Positions 1-6,454 of a DNA stretch of 17,467 nucleotides are shown here, one piece after another. The notes under the pieces were generated by a model. It worked only from the letters and a program-made list of their open reading frames with translations, was not told where the DNA came from and ran no database searches. The DNA is from Candidatus Cardinium hertigii (GTDB taxonomy: Bacteria > Bacteroidota > Bacteroidia > Cytophagales_A > Amoebophilaceae): the NCBI RefSeq assembly GCF_003788695.1, contig NZ_RARA01000021.1, positions 26,266-43,732 on the forward strand, in the 5' to 3' direction. Each line of letters begins with the position of its first letter. Position 1 is the stretch's first letter. A program made the translations under genes and the position numbers.

Positions 1-768
1 CCTAGCTTCTATGCCTAACGTTTTTAACGCCCCTCCTTGTTTGCCTATTATAATACCTTTTTGCGTTTGTCGCTCTACATGTATAATGGATCGAATTTTA
101 ATAAGTGTTTCCGTTTCTTTAAAGCTGTCTATCACTACTTCTACACTGTAAGGTATTTCTTGTTGGTATTGGTCTAGGATCTTTTCGCGTATCATTTCCT
201 GTACAAAAAAGCGCTCTGATTTATCTGTTAGCGTTTCTTCAGGATAATAGGGCGGATGTTGGGGTAGCCAGGCAACGATTTTTTGAATCAGTTGGTCTAT
301 ATTTTTATTTTGTATAGCAGCTATAGGAATAATTTCTATATTTGGATTATGGTCCGACCAATAGGCCATTATTTCCTTTAGCTGAATAGGGGTTATTAGA
401 TCAACTTTATTCAATACCAATAGGGTGGGTTTTTTTGTATGGTTTTTTTGAAAAAATTGCAGTGCTGCTAGCTCTTGTATATCTATAAGCCAGAGAATGA
501 TATCGGCATCAAAACGAGCCATTTTTACTGCTTCCATCATGGCATTTTGGAGCGGGTAGGCAGGTATAATAATGCCTGGTGTATCTATGTAGGTGATCTG
601 AAATTTTTTTTCAGAAACGATGCCATACAATTTATGGCGTGTAGTTTGTGCTTTTGAATGGGTAATGGCAAGTTTCTCTCCAACTAATAGGTTCATCAAA
701 GTAGATTTTCCAGCATTGGGCTGACCAATAATTGCTACAAAACCAGCCCTATAATCGCTTTCATGCAT
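1..768 (-). CDS. era: GTPase Era, ribosome assembly factor (3' end beyond window)
   Basis: Era is a GTPase that binds the 3' end of 16S rRNA and helps mature the 30S subunit. I translated all 256 codons on the minus strand and found no stop or frame break. Visible motifs are the P-loop GQPNAGKST (residues 15-23), the switch region around QTT (41-43), DTPG (62-65), and NKVD (120-123). The C-terminal KH RNA-binding domain carries GKQGG at 242-246. Era is normally about 295-300 residues, so roughly the last 40 residues lie left of base 1. The start is the ATG at 766-768, which gives MHESDY before the beta-strand leading into the P-loop. The gene is divergent from tRNA-fMet. The identification is secure from the combined G-domain plus KH layout. 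Confidence 0.96.
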   Translation of the reverse strand, partial: MHESDYRAGFVAIIGQPNAGKSTLMNLLVGEKLAITHSKAQTTRHKLYGIVSEKKFQITYIDTPGIIIPAYPLQNAMMEAVKMARFDADIILWLIDIQELAALQFFQKNHTKKPTLLVLNKVDLITPIQLKEIMAYWSDHNPNIEIIPIAAIQNKNIDQLIQKIVAWLPQHPPYYPEETLTDKSERFFVQEMIREKILDQYQQEIPYSVEVVIDSFKETETLIKIRSIIHVERQTQKGIIIGKQGGALKTLGIEAR

Positions 769-797
769 AAGAAAATTTTAAAATAGATTTTTATATA

Positions 798-813
798 TTT
801 GTAATATTACAAA
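798..813. promoter_or_regulatory. 16-bp perfect palindrome in the era/tRNA-fMet spacer
   Basis: The sequence TTTGTAATATTACAAA is its own reverse complement. It lies 30 bases upstream of the era start and about 100 bases before the initiator tRNA, in an extremely A+T-rich divergent spacer. It could be an operator, a small hairpin or chance in such sequence. No regulator is known from the window, and no promoter could be assigned with confidence. Confidence 0.25.
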
Positions 814-909
814 AAAAATAGTATAATTGTTTTGGTGCAAGTAGTAATATGCATGCGTAATATATGTTAATATATGTGATTATATATCCATTGAAATGTA
901 AAGCTTTAT

Positions 910-982
<73 letters not shown>

Positions 983-1146
983 CTTTCCCTTCTGTCTCTA
1001 GTTTTTTGCTTGTTTGGATACGGTTCATCCATAATTTTATTAAGCAGGTGGTGGGGTTTTCTATTTGTATCCGTTCAGTCATGTGGCCTATACGTATCTA
1101 TGTTCACACCAATTAGCAAGCGTAATAATACTAGATCGTAAAAAAT

Positions 1147-1291
1147 GCGCCTTGAACAAAGCTGTGACTAGAAAATTTCAGGCTGAGAGCTATTAGAAAA
1201 TCAGCCTGTTTGAGCCCAAGGCTGTAGGCCTGGGCGAGTTCTGATTTTCAGCTTGCAGCCTGAAATTTTTAACAGCTTTGTTCACCAGCGC
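1147..1291. repeat. Long imperfect palindrome inside element A
   Basis: The left arm at 1147-1185 pairs with the right arm at 1256-1291. Pairings are GCGC with GCGC, GAACAAAGCTGT with ACAGCTTTGTTC (12 bp), and AAAATTTCAGGCTG with CAGCCTGAAATTTT (14 bp). An inner stem pairs GAAAATCAG (1196-1204) with CTGATTTTC (1241-1249). The tip pairs GCCCAAGGC (1214-1222) with GCCTGGGC (1228-1235). Transcribed or extruded, it would form a rod of about 145 nt. Confidence 0.85.
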
Positions 1292-1304
1292 TTGATTTTT
1301 TTTG

Positions 1305-1336
1305 GCTACTTTTTTTGATCAAGCAAAAAAAGTAGC
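1305..1336. terminator. Symmetric 13-bp hairpin of element A (possible bidirectional terminator)
   Basis: GCTACTTTTTTTG (1305-1317) pairs perfectly with CAAAAAAAGTAGC (1324-1336) around the loop ATCAAG. The same hairpin is in element D2 (16226-16257) and, shortened, beside element B (6417-6442). Its strict conservation among otherwise variable copies suggests a role. It lacks the G+C-rich stem of a classic terminator, so the terminator reading is tentative. Confidence 0.45.
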
Positions 1337-1560
1337 TTTAAAATAAGTAGTTTTTAAAAAAAATGTATAAAATCATTAATAATCTATAAAATATGGCTGC
1401 CACGCAAGTGAACGAATACGTCTATTTTCCCACGCATCTAAAATTTCCTATGCGTCTGCTCCTTGTACGTTACAAAATATAAATGGGCATAAAGTGGAAA
1501 CTACTTTAAGATTTTTTTACGAAGCCTTATAAAGGAACCCATTTCGAAAAAGTTAGCATT

Positions 1561-2322
1561 ATGCTTACCTCTAAAAAAGCGCCCATTACGCCGTTAAATC
1601 TTATTTTTGGTACTAGGGCGGTTATGGAATCCATACTTGCTGGCCGAACGATTGAAAAAATTTTCTTGCAAAGAAAATTTCATACGTCGTTCTTAAAAGA
1701 ATTGTATGACCTAATACATACGCATGAAATTCCTTTTAGTTATGTGCCCATTCAAAAGTTGCAGCGGCTTGCCAATGGCAATCATCAAGGCGTAGTAGCG
1801 GTACTATCGCCTATTGCATTTGTTTCCTTGGATAGGATTGTTCAGACTACTTTTGAAAAAGGGAAAGCGCCTTTGATTTTGTTATTAGATGGGGTAACAG
1901 ATGTGCATAATGTAGGTGCTATTGTTCGTACTGCATGCTGTATGGGGGTGGATGCATTGGTGCTCCCTACACAAGGCAGTGCATCGTTGTCTGGTGCAGC
2001 TATGAAAACATCGGCAGGCGCACTGGCCAGGCTGCCCCTCTGTCGCGTAGCCAATGTAAGTAATGCGTTGGGTTATTTGCAATCAAGTGGATTAGCTATA
2101 GTGGCCTGTCACGAGCAAGCAAATCAAGCATTATACCAGGTAGACTTAAAAATGCCTATGGTATTGATACTAGGTGGAGAAGGTACTGGTATAGCTACGG
2201 AACATTTAAAATGGGCTATGCATCATATTAAGATTCCTATGCATGGCACAATTGCTTCCTTAAATGTATCTGTAGCAGCTGGCATGGTGCTCTATGAAGT
2301 GCTTCGGCAGCGGTTTGTATAA
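1561..2322 (+). CDS. rlmB: 23S rRNA (guanosine-2'-O-)-methyltransferase RlmB-like, TrmH/SpoU family
   Basis: SpoU-class enzymes transfer a methyl group from SAM to a ribose 2'-OH. RlmB modifies a guanosine in the peptidyl-transferase region of 23S rRNA. The 253 residues match the family length (243 in E. coli). An N-terminal L30e-like substrate-binding domain covers about residues 10-95, with FGTRAVMESIL near its start. The knotted catalytic domain follows. Motif 1 runs LLLDGVTDVHNVGAIVRTA (107-125, with N117 and R123). Motif 2 is LGGEGTG (204-210). Motif 3 is IPMHGTIASLNVSVAAG (225-241). The start is the ATG at 1561. Upstream lies repeat element A, so the gene is probably transcribed from its own promoter. 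RlmB versus another SpoU paralogue rests on overall layout, not a tree. Confidence 0.88.
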   Translation: MLTSKKAPITPLNLIFGTRAVMESILAGRTIEKIFLQRKFHTSFLKELYDLIHTHEIPFSYVPIQKLQRLANGNHQGVVAVLSPIAFVSLDRIVQTTFEKGKAPLILLLDGVTDVHNVGAIVRTACCMGVDALVLPTQGSASLSGAAMKTSAGALARLPLCRVANVSNALGYLQSSGLAIVACHEQANQALYQVDLKMPMVLILGGEGTGIATEHLKWAMHHIKIPMHGTIASLNVSVAAGMVLYEVLRQRFV

Positions 2323-2407
2323 GCCTATTATTTTTAGCCGTTCGGTTTTGGGCAGATGGTGCGGAACGTAGCGGAACGGAAAGGATATTCATAAAAAGTT
2401 GATTGTG

Positions 2408-2424
2408 ATAATAATAATAATAAA
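2408..2424. repeat. Short ATA/TAA microsatellite
   Basis: A run of trinucleotide units (ATAATAATAATAATAA) lies in the 253-base spacer between rlmB and the lolA-like gene. It is minor, but it could vary in length between strains. Confidence 0.6.
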
Positions 2425-2520
2425 TGCAATAGAATAGGTATACTACCGGAATTGTTTTTCTATTTGATTGGATGTAGATTTTAGTGATACACGTATTTTT
2501 TTCCTTATCATTACAGAAGT

Positions 2521-2555
2521 ATAATTACCGTATTAATTATAATTACCGTATTAAT
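2521..2555. repeat. Two 17-bp direct repeats upstream of the lolA-like gene
   Basis: ATAATTACCGTATTAAT occurs at 2521-2537 and again, identically, at 2539-2555, with a period of 18 bp. The second copy ends 20 bases before the lolA-like start. Paired identical sites close to a start could be operator half-sites or a recent tandem duplication. The unit contains ATTA and TAAT inverted cores. Confidence 0.6.
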
Positions 2556-2575
2556 GTTTTTAATACATATTATTT

Positions 2576-3334
2576 ATGGTTATGCCAATTGCCCACTTCT
2601 GGAACTTGTTAGTCATACTATTGAGGCTATTTTTAATGATATGGTGTACTTGTTTAGCTTCACATGCTTTCGCCCAAAAAGATGAAAAGGCACTTGAAAT
2701 ACTAGAAAAAACCTCTGCCTACTACCAAGGACTTGAGAATTTTAGAGCGATTTACAACTTAACCAGTAGGTATAGGTATCTAGAAGAAGATGCGGTGCAA
2801 ACTTCTCAAATGGTTATTACCGCTCGAGGGCAACAATATAGGTTATACTATGACCAAAAAGAGATTATAACCGATGCAGAAACGGTCTGGGAATACGATA
2901 AAGAGCTGAAAGAGGTGACCATTAGTGAGTATGCTAAAAAGGATTATGTGGTAAATTTTGCTGAACTGCATAATCTCTATCAACGGGGATATACCTTTAT
3001 CTATGTTGGAGAGCGTGTGGTGCACAAAACAAAAAATAAAAATGTAGTACGAGATGTGGTGCAGTTAGTGCCTGAAGATGGTATCTTGACCAGCATTACT
3101 TTGGAAATCGATCGTGCTACTTCCCAAATCCATGGATGGGAAATAGTACAAAATGCAGAAACCAGTTATCTTTGTGAGGTACGTAGTTTTGCGGTTAATA
3201 TTCCCCTATCAGATGATTATTTTATATTTGACGTAAGTGCACATGGTGATTTGGAAATAATTGATTTAAGGGAAAGCGATGAAGACGCTTGTTCAGCCTT
3301 ATGTAATGAGGATACAAATACTGAGGTAGTATGA
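2576..3334 (+). CDS. LolA-like periplasmic outer-membrane lipoprotein carrier
   Basis: LolA-family proteins ferry lipoproteins across the periplasm to the outer membrane. The 252-residue product begins with a signal peptide. A hydrophobic stretch at about residues 7-27 precedes the likely cleavage site AFA before Q34. The mature part starts KDEKALEILEKTSAYYQGLENF, the helix seen at the beginning of LolA folds. Alternating beta strands follow, including ITARGQQYRLYY and ETVWEYDKELKEVTI, in the pattern LolA uses to build its open barrel. The acidic C-terminus (about residues 230-252) looks unstructured. Its last codons fall in a 24-bp tandem duplication (3309-3360). The gene is first in a plus-strand run with frr, sufC and sufD. 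The start ATG is at 2576, and a second ATG at 2582 is also possible. The family call rests on general features. Confidence 0.75.
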   Translation: MVMPIAHFWNLLVILLRLFLMIWCTCLASHAFAQKDEKALEILEKTSAYYQGLENFRAIYNLTSRYRYLEEDAVQTSQMVITARGQQYRLYYDQKEIITDAETVWEYDKELKEVTISEYAKKDYVVNFAELHNLYQRGYTFIYVGERVVHKTKNKNVVRDVVQLVPEDGILTSITLEIDRATSQIHGWEIVQNAETSYLCEVRSFAVNIPLSDDYFIFDVSAHGDLEIIDLRESDEDACSALCNEDTNTEVV

Positions 3335-3360
3335 TAAGGATACAAATACTGAGGCAATAT
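3309..3360 (+). repeat. 24-bp tandem duplication spanning the lolA-like stop codon
   Basis: The copies at 3309-3332 and 3337-3360 share AGGATACAAATACTGAGG and differ at two positions near the end. The period is 28 bp. The TGA stop of the lolA-like gene (3332-3334) overlaps the end of the first copy. The second copy is untranslated and lies just before frr. It is a recent small duplication. Confidence 0.75.
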
Positions 3361-3401
3361 AAAGCGTGTATAAAGCGCAAAGTAATAAAAATTACCTATT
3401 T

Positions 3402-3965
3402 ATGGAAATAATCCAGCAATATTTAAATGAAGTTAAATGCCATATGGACAAAGCATATGTCCATATACAAGCTACTTTTGCCAAAATTCATTCCGGGCGT
3501 GCAGTGCCTACTATGCTAGAGGGGTTAATGGTAACCTATTATGGACATCCAGTTCCGCTTAATCAATTGGCTTCCATTACTAGTACGGATGCGCGCACTT
3601 TACTTATTCAACCATGGGAACAGCCGTCTATTCCCTTTATAGAAAAAGCTATTGCAGAAAGCCAGCTTGGATTTTCCAGTAAAAATGATGGTCATATGGT
3701 TGTGGTAACGCTGCCGCCCCCTTCGGAAGAAAGACGCAAAAGTTTAGTAAAACTCATCAAGGGAGAAGCAGAAAAGGGCAGGGTGATGATCCGAAATGTT
3801 CGACGTGATTATAAGGAAAACCTTAAGGTCGTTGCCCAAAAAGAAGGGATAGCAGAAAATGAAATAAAGCGCGCAGAGAAAAAACTGCAGGATTTAACTG
3901 ATGTCTATATCCATAAAATCAACGATCTGCTGACATTAAAGGAAGCAGAGGTAATGACGGTATAG
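3402..3965 (+). CDS. frr: Ribosome recycling factor (RRF)
   Basis: RRF works with EF-G to split the 70S ribosome after termination. I place the start at the ATG at 3402, giving 187 residues against the usual 185. An upstream GTG at 3366 in the same frame would add 12 residues with no counterpart in the family. With M1 at 3402, visible motifs are SGRAVP (31-36), VTYYG (44-48), the hinge and loop PPPSEERRK (105-113), and the arginine-rich helix IRNVRRD (130-136). A long, charged C-terminal helix follows. It lies 67 bases after the lolA-like stop and 38 bases before sufC, so co-transcription is likely. Its last 58 coding bases belong to a segment duplicated at 17373-17467. Confidence 0.95.
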   Translation: MEIIQQYLNEVKCHMDKAYVHIQATFAKIHSGRAVPTMLEGLMVTYYGHPVPLNQLASITSTDARTLLIQPWEQPSIPFIEKAIAESQLGFSSKNDGHMVVVTLPPPSEERRKSLVKLIKGEAEKGRVMIRNVRRDYKENLKVVAQKEGIAENEIKRAEKKLQDLTDVYIHKINDLLTLKEAEVMTV

Positions 3966-4002
3966 TGGTTTAACGGTAGACCACAACATAAACCACAACA
4001 AT
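3908..4002 (+). repeat. 95-bp perfect repeat, copy 1 (frr end and frr/sufC spacer)
   Basis: Bases 3908-4002 are identical to 17373-17467, the last bases of the window. This copy comprises the last 58 bases of frr, including the stop TAG, and 37 bases of spacer. It ends two bases before the probable sufC ATG at 4004. Because copy 2 stops only at the window edge, the duplication may be longer. Confidence 0.98.
3965..3984. promoter_or_regulatory. 8-bp hairpin between frr and sufC
   Basis: GTGGTTTA (3965-3972) can pair with TAGACCAC (3977-3984), with one T-G pair, around the loop ACGG. It starts at the last base of the frr stop codon. No T-run follows, so it is not a standard terminator. It might protect mRNA ends or tune read-through into sufC. 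It is copied at 17430-17449. Confidence 0.35.
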
Positions 4003-4003
4003 A

Positions 4004-4750
4004 ATGCTCACGATAGAAAACCTACATGTCAGCATAGGCGATACAAAAGTGCTTAAAGGTATTAACCTTCAAGTTAATGCTGGGCAAGTGCATGCGATTA
4101 TGGGACCTAATGGAGCAGGTAAAAGTACCTTGGCTGCTATTGTAGCGGGCAGGGCAGGTTATGAAGTTACACATGGAAGTATTTTATTTCATAATCAAAA
4201 TTTATTGGATTTAGTACCAGAAGCTAGGGCAGCACTTGGTCTCTTTTTAGCCTTTCAGTATCCAGTTGAAATTCCAGGCGTAACCACTATTAATTTTTTA
4301 AAAACAGCTATCAATCAAATAAGAAAGACAAATGGCCTCATGCCATTAGATGCGGTTTCTTTTTTGGCGCTTTTAAAAGAAAAAATGGAGCTGGTGAATA
4401 TAGATCAGCCATTGGTACAGCGTTCTTTGAACGAAGGATTTTCTGGAGGAGAAAAAAAGAAAAATGAGATACTACAAATGGCTATGCTAGCGCCTTCTTT
4501 GGCTATTTTGGATGAAACCGATTCTGGACTTGATATTGATGCGTTAAAAATTATATCGCAAGGGATCAATCAGTTACGTAATGCTACCAATGCCATGGTA
4601 TTGATTACCCATTATCAGAGATTATTAAACTATGTTGTTCCAGATTTCGTACATGTTTTGTACGATGGCAAAATCATACAATCTGGTAATAGTTTATTGG
4701 CCAAACGATTAGAACAAGAAGGGTATGAATGGATTACGCAAATAACCTAA
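4004..4750 (+). CDS. sufC: Fe-S cluster assembly ATPase SufC
   Basis: SufC is the cytosolic ABC-type ATPase of the SufBCD scaffold that builds Fe-S clusters. Its 248 residues equal the typical length. Motifs in order are Walker A GPNGAGKS (34-41), Q-loop Q85, the Suf-specific signature FSGGEKKK (146-153), Walker B LAILDE (166-171), D-loop SGLD (174-177) and the switch histidine H203. The FSGGEKKKNE signature and the ETDSGLDIDAL stretch distinguish it from transport ATPases. It sits 38 bases after frr and 6 bases before sufD, so SufC and SufD should be made together. SufB, the other scaffold partner, is not encoded in the window. The duplicated 95-bp segment ends just before this start. Confidence 0.96.
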   Translation: MLTIENLHVSIGDTKVLKGINLQVNAGQVHAIMGPNGAGKSTLAAIVAGRAGYEVTHGSILFHNQNLLDLVPEARAALGLFLAFQYPVEIPGVTTINFLKTAINQIRKTNGLMPLDAVSFLALLKEKMELVNIDQPLVQRSLNEGFSGGEKKKNEILQMAMLAPSLAILDETDSGLDIDALKIISQGINQLRNATNAMVLITHYQRLLNYVVPDFVHVLYDGKIIQSGNSLLAKRLEQEGYEWITQIT

Positions 4751-4756
4751 TCGTCT

Positions 4757-6082
4757 ATGACTACATTTATGGATTGGCTAGCAAAGGCCGTAGAGACATT
4801 AGAACCATTTTCTGACCCTTTTTACGCAGATCGTTTAGTGGCATTTAACAAGTTGCATCATACGGATTTTATAGAAAGCCAAAAAGAGCATTATCCTTAT
4901 ATATCCTTTCGAGAGACGCTTAAGCAATTAAGCAGTCAGTTGTATCATACAAAAGTACCCAGTGAAAGTTTTCTGGAGCAACAAGCCCTACCGTTAGCAG
5001 CAGTAGCAGTAGGTTATGGGCATGCCACTAAAGCAGCTACACTGACCTTTGTAAATGGGAGATGGGCTAAAGCACCATCTCGTTTTTCCTATAATGGTAC
5101 AGGCATCCAGTTGCGTAGATTAGCAGATCTCTCCTTAATGGAACAACAAGAAGTATGCAAGGGGTATATGGCTGATCTTACATCCAGTGATGATATTTTT
5201 GTTACGCTTAACATCCTATTGGCACAAGAAACGTATCTGCTAGAGATTAAAGACCATACACAATTAGAAGATATTATTGTTATTCAACATATTATAACTT
5301 CATCCGTTACACATGTGGTACCGCAGTTTATATTGAAAATAGGGAAAGAAAGTCAGGTAACCATTGTAGAAGAGTGGTATGCTGAGGGCTATCCCATTCA
5401 GGCTTTTGTTAACAGTTTAACCCATATTACTTTAGCAGAAAGTGCTCGTTTAACCTACTATACCCTTCATACCGAATATGCTGTCCCTTTTTACCACGTA
5501 CATGCCCTCTACTGTAATCAAAAGGACCATAGCACATTCACGCATTATACTTTTTCTTTTGGGTCTACTATGTTACGCATAAATCTTACGGACCAAGTGC
5601 AGGGTAGTCATGCTACCGCTACATTATATGGCCTTTATAGTCTTAGTGCAAAAGAACAAGTGGACCATCGCATCCGAGTAATCCATAGCTGTCCGCATAG
5701 TTTTAGCAAGCAGTTGTATAAATGCATATTAGGGGGCCAGTCAACAGGCTCTTTTCATGGGTTAATTTACTTAACGCCAGATGCACAGCAAACCCATGCC
5801 TATCAAACGAATAATGCCATCGTTTTGTCGAATGGAGCCCACCATTATGTAAAACCGCAATTGGAAATTTATGCAGATGCGGTTAAGTGTTCCCATGGTG
5901 CTACTGCTGGGCAATTAGATCAAGCGCAGCTGTTTTATTTGCAAACACGTGGTATAGAAGAACCGTTAGCTAAAAGATTACTATTGGAGGCCTTTGGTAT
6001 AGAAATTATTAATACTGTCCCTATAAAAGAATTGCAAGATTATTTATTGGATAAGCTTGCGGAAAAATTTATAAAATTATAA
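4757..6082 (+). CDS. sufD: Fe-S cluster assembly scaffold protein SufD
   Basis: SufD pairs with SufB and SufC to form the scaffold on which Fe-S clusters are assembled. The 441-residue product is slightly longer than E. coli SufD (423). The family core is clear in the C-terminal half: the beta-helix region with SFHGLIYL (332-339), QTNNAIVLS (350-358), KPQLEIYADAVKCSHGAT (366-383) and LFYLQTRGI (392-400). H380 in KCSHG corresponds to the conserved histidine near the SufB-SufD interface. The N-terminal 140 residues are poorly conserved, as usual for the family. It follows sufC by 6 bases. The usual partners sufB, sufS and sufE are absent downstream, where the plus-strand run ends in a repeat-bearing spacer. 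Confidence 0.93.
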   Translation: MTTFMDWLAKAVETLEPFSDPFYADRLVAFNKLHHTDFIESQKEHYPYISFRETLKQLSSQLYHTKVPSESFLEQQALPLAAVAVGYGHATKAATLTFVNGRWAKAPSRFSYNGTGIQLRRLADLSLMEQQEVCKGYMADLTSSDDIFVTLNILLAQETYLLEIKDHTQLEDIIVIQHIITSSVTHVVPQFILKIGKESQVTIVEEWYAEGYPIQAFVNSLTHITLAESARLTYYTLHTEYAVPFYHVHALYCNQKDHSTFTHYTFSFGSTMLRINLTDQVQGSHATATLYGLYSLSAKEQVDHRIRVIHSCPHSFSKQLYKCILGGQSTGSFHGLIYLTPDAQQTHAYQTNNAIVLSNGAHHYVKPQLEIYADAVKCSHGATAGQLDQAQLFYLQTRGIEEPLAKRLLLEAFGIEIINTVPIKELQDYLLDKLAEKFIKL

Positions 6083-6112
6083 ACGATTAGGCAGTTAGCT
6101 GTTGTATTGTTT

Positions 6113-6136
6113 CCTACATGCCTACATGCCAACATG
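6113..6136. repeat. Three 8-bp tandem units after sufD
   Basis: The units are CCTACATG, CCTACATG and CCAACATG, 30 bases past the sufD stop. This is a small low-complexity feature in the spacer between sufD and the convergent ABC exporter gene. Confidence 0.6.
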
Positions 6137-6179
6137 CCAAATTCAGATACTGATCTTACCCTCAAAAACATGTCTTTTT

Positions 6180-6219
6180 AAAAAGTGTGGCGCAAAAAAA
6201 TATAAGAAAGCAGCCACAC
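6180..6219 (-). terminator. Possible terminator for the minus-strand exporter operon
   Basis: On the minus strand, GTGTGGC (6219-6213) pairs with GCCACAC (6191-6185) across a 21-nt loop and is followed by TTTTT (6184-6180). The stem is short and the loop large, so the call is weak. The convergent position between sufD and the exporter gene fits a terminator. Confidence 0.35.
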
Positions 6220-6271
6220 CATATTGCTGTACGCATATACCATCTTACCGTAGATGATCGCCTACCATCTT

Positions 6272-6445
6272 GTATCCGTTCAGCGGTTCTGAACGGGGAA
6301 ATAGATTTTTGGAAAGAATAATTTCTCTTTATCTATCCTGGAAGCAACAAAAGCTAAATCCTTTCCATATTCTTTCCCAGATTATAGAGACTTAGGCCAC
6401 TCCACTGAACGGATACACTTTTTTTGATCAAGCAAAAAAAGTAGC
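6272..6445 (-). repeat. Repeat element B: short TIR-bounded copy fused to a family hairpin
   Basis: GTATCCGTTCAG (6272-6283) and CTGAACGGATAC (6405-6416) bound a 145-bp unit. The right boundary, AGGCCAC followed by the TIR, is a family left end in reverse orientation. Two internal pairings are visible: CCGTTCAG (6276-6283) with CTGAACGG (6289-6296) around a 5-base loop, and GGAAAGAATA with TATTCTTTCC flanking the centre. Directly after the TIR (6417-6445) comes the family hairpin ACTTTTTTTG, loop ATCAAG, CAAAAAAAGT, plus the trailing AGC. This places the unit against the tail of another copy. It lies 10 bases from the stop of the ABC exporter gene. Along with the features above, it accounts for most of the gene-free stretch 6083-6454. 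Confidence 0.75.
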
Positions 6446-6454
6446 TTTAAATAT

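Larger units (their letters stand above)
1067..1419 (+). repeat. Repeat element A: TIR-bounded, palindromic, non-coding (complete copy)
   Basis: This fills most of the gene-free stretch between tRNA-fMet and rlmB. The left end is GTATCCGTTCAG (1067-1078). The right end is TGAACGAATAC (1409-1419), an inverted copy with one mismatch. Inside are, in order, a left-end motif including TGTGGCCTA, a long imperfect palindrome (1147-1291), a 13-bp hairpin (1305-1336) and an A+T-rich tail ending in CCACGCAAGTGAACG. Related copies or pieces occur at 6272-6445, about 10019-10289, 15046-15118 and 15754-16308. It encodes no credible protein and no transposase. It is best described as a MITE-like or structured intergenic repeat. 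From 1420 to 1560 I see nothing identifiable. Confidence 0.85.

Noticed and set aside
1842..2082. Two small open frames opposite rlmB.
   Set aside because: They are antisense to the conserved SpoU catalytic motifs and have no recognisable features.
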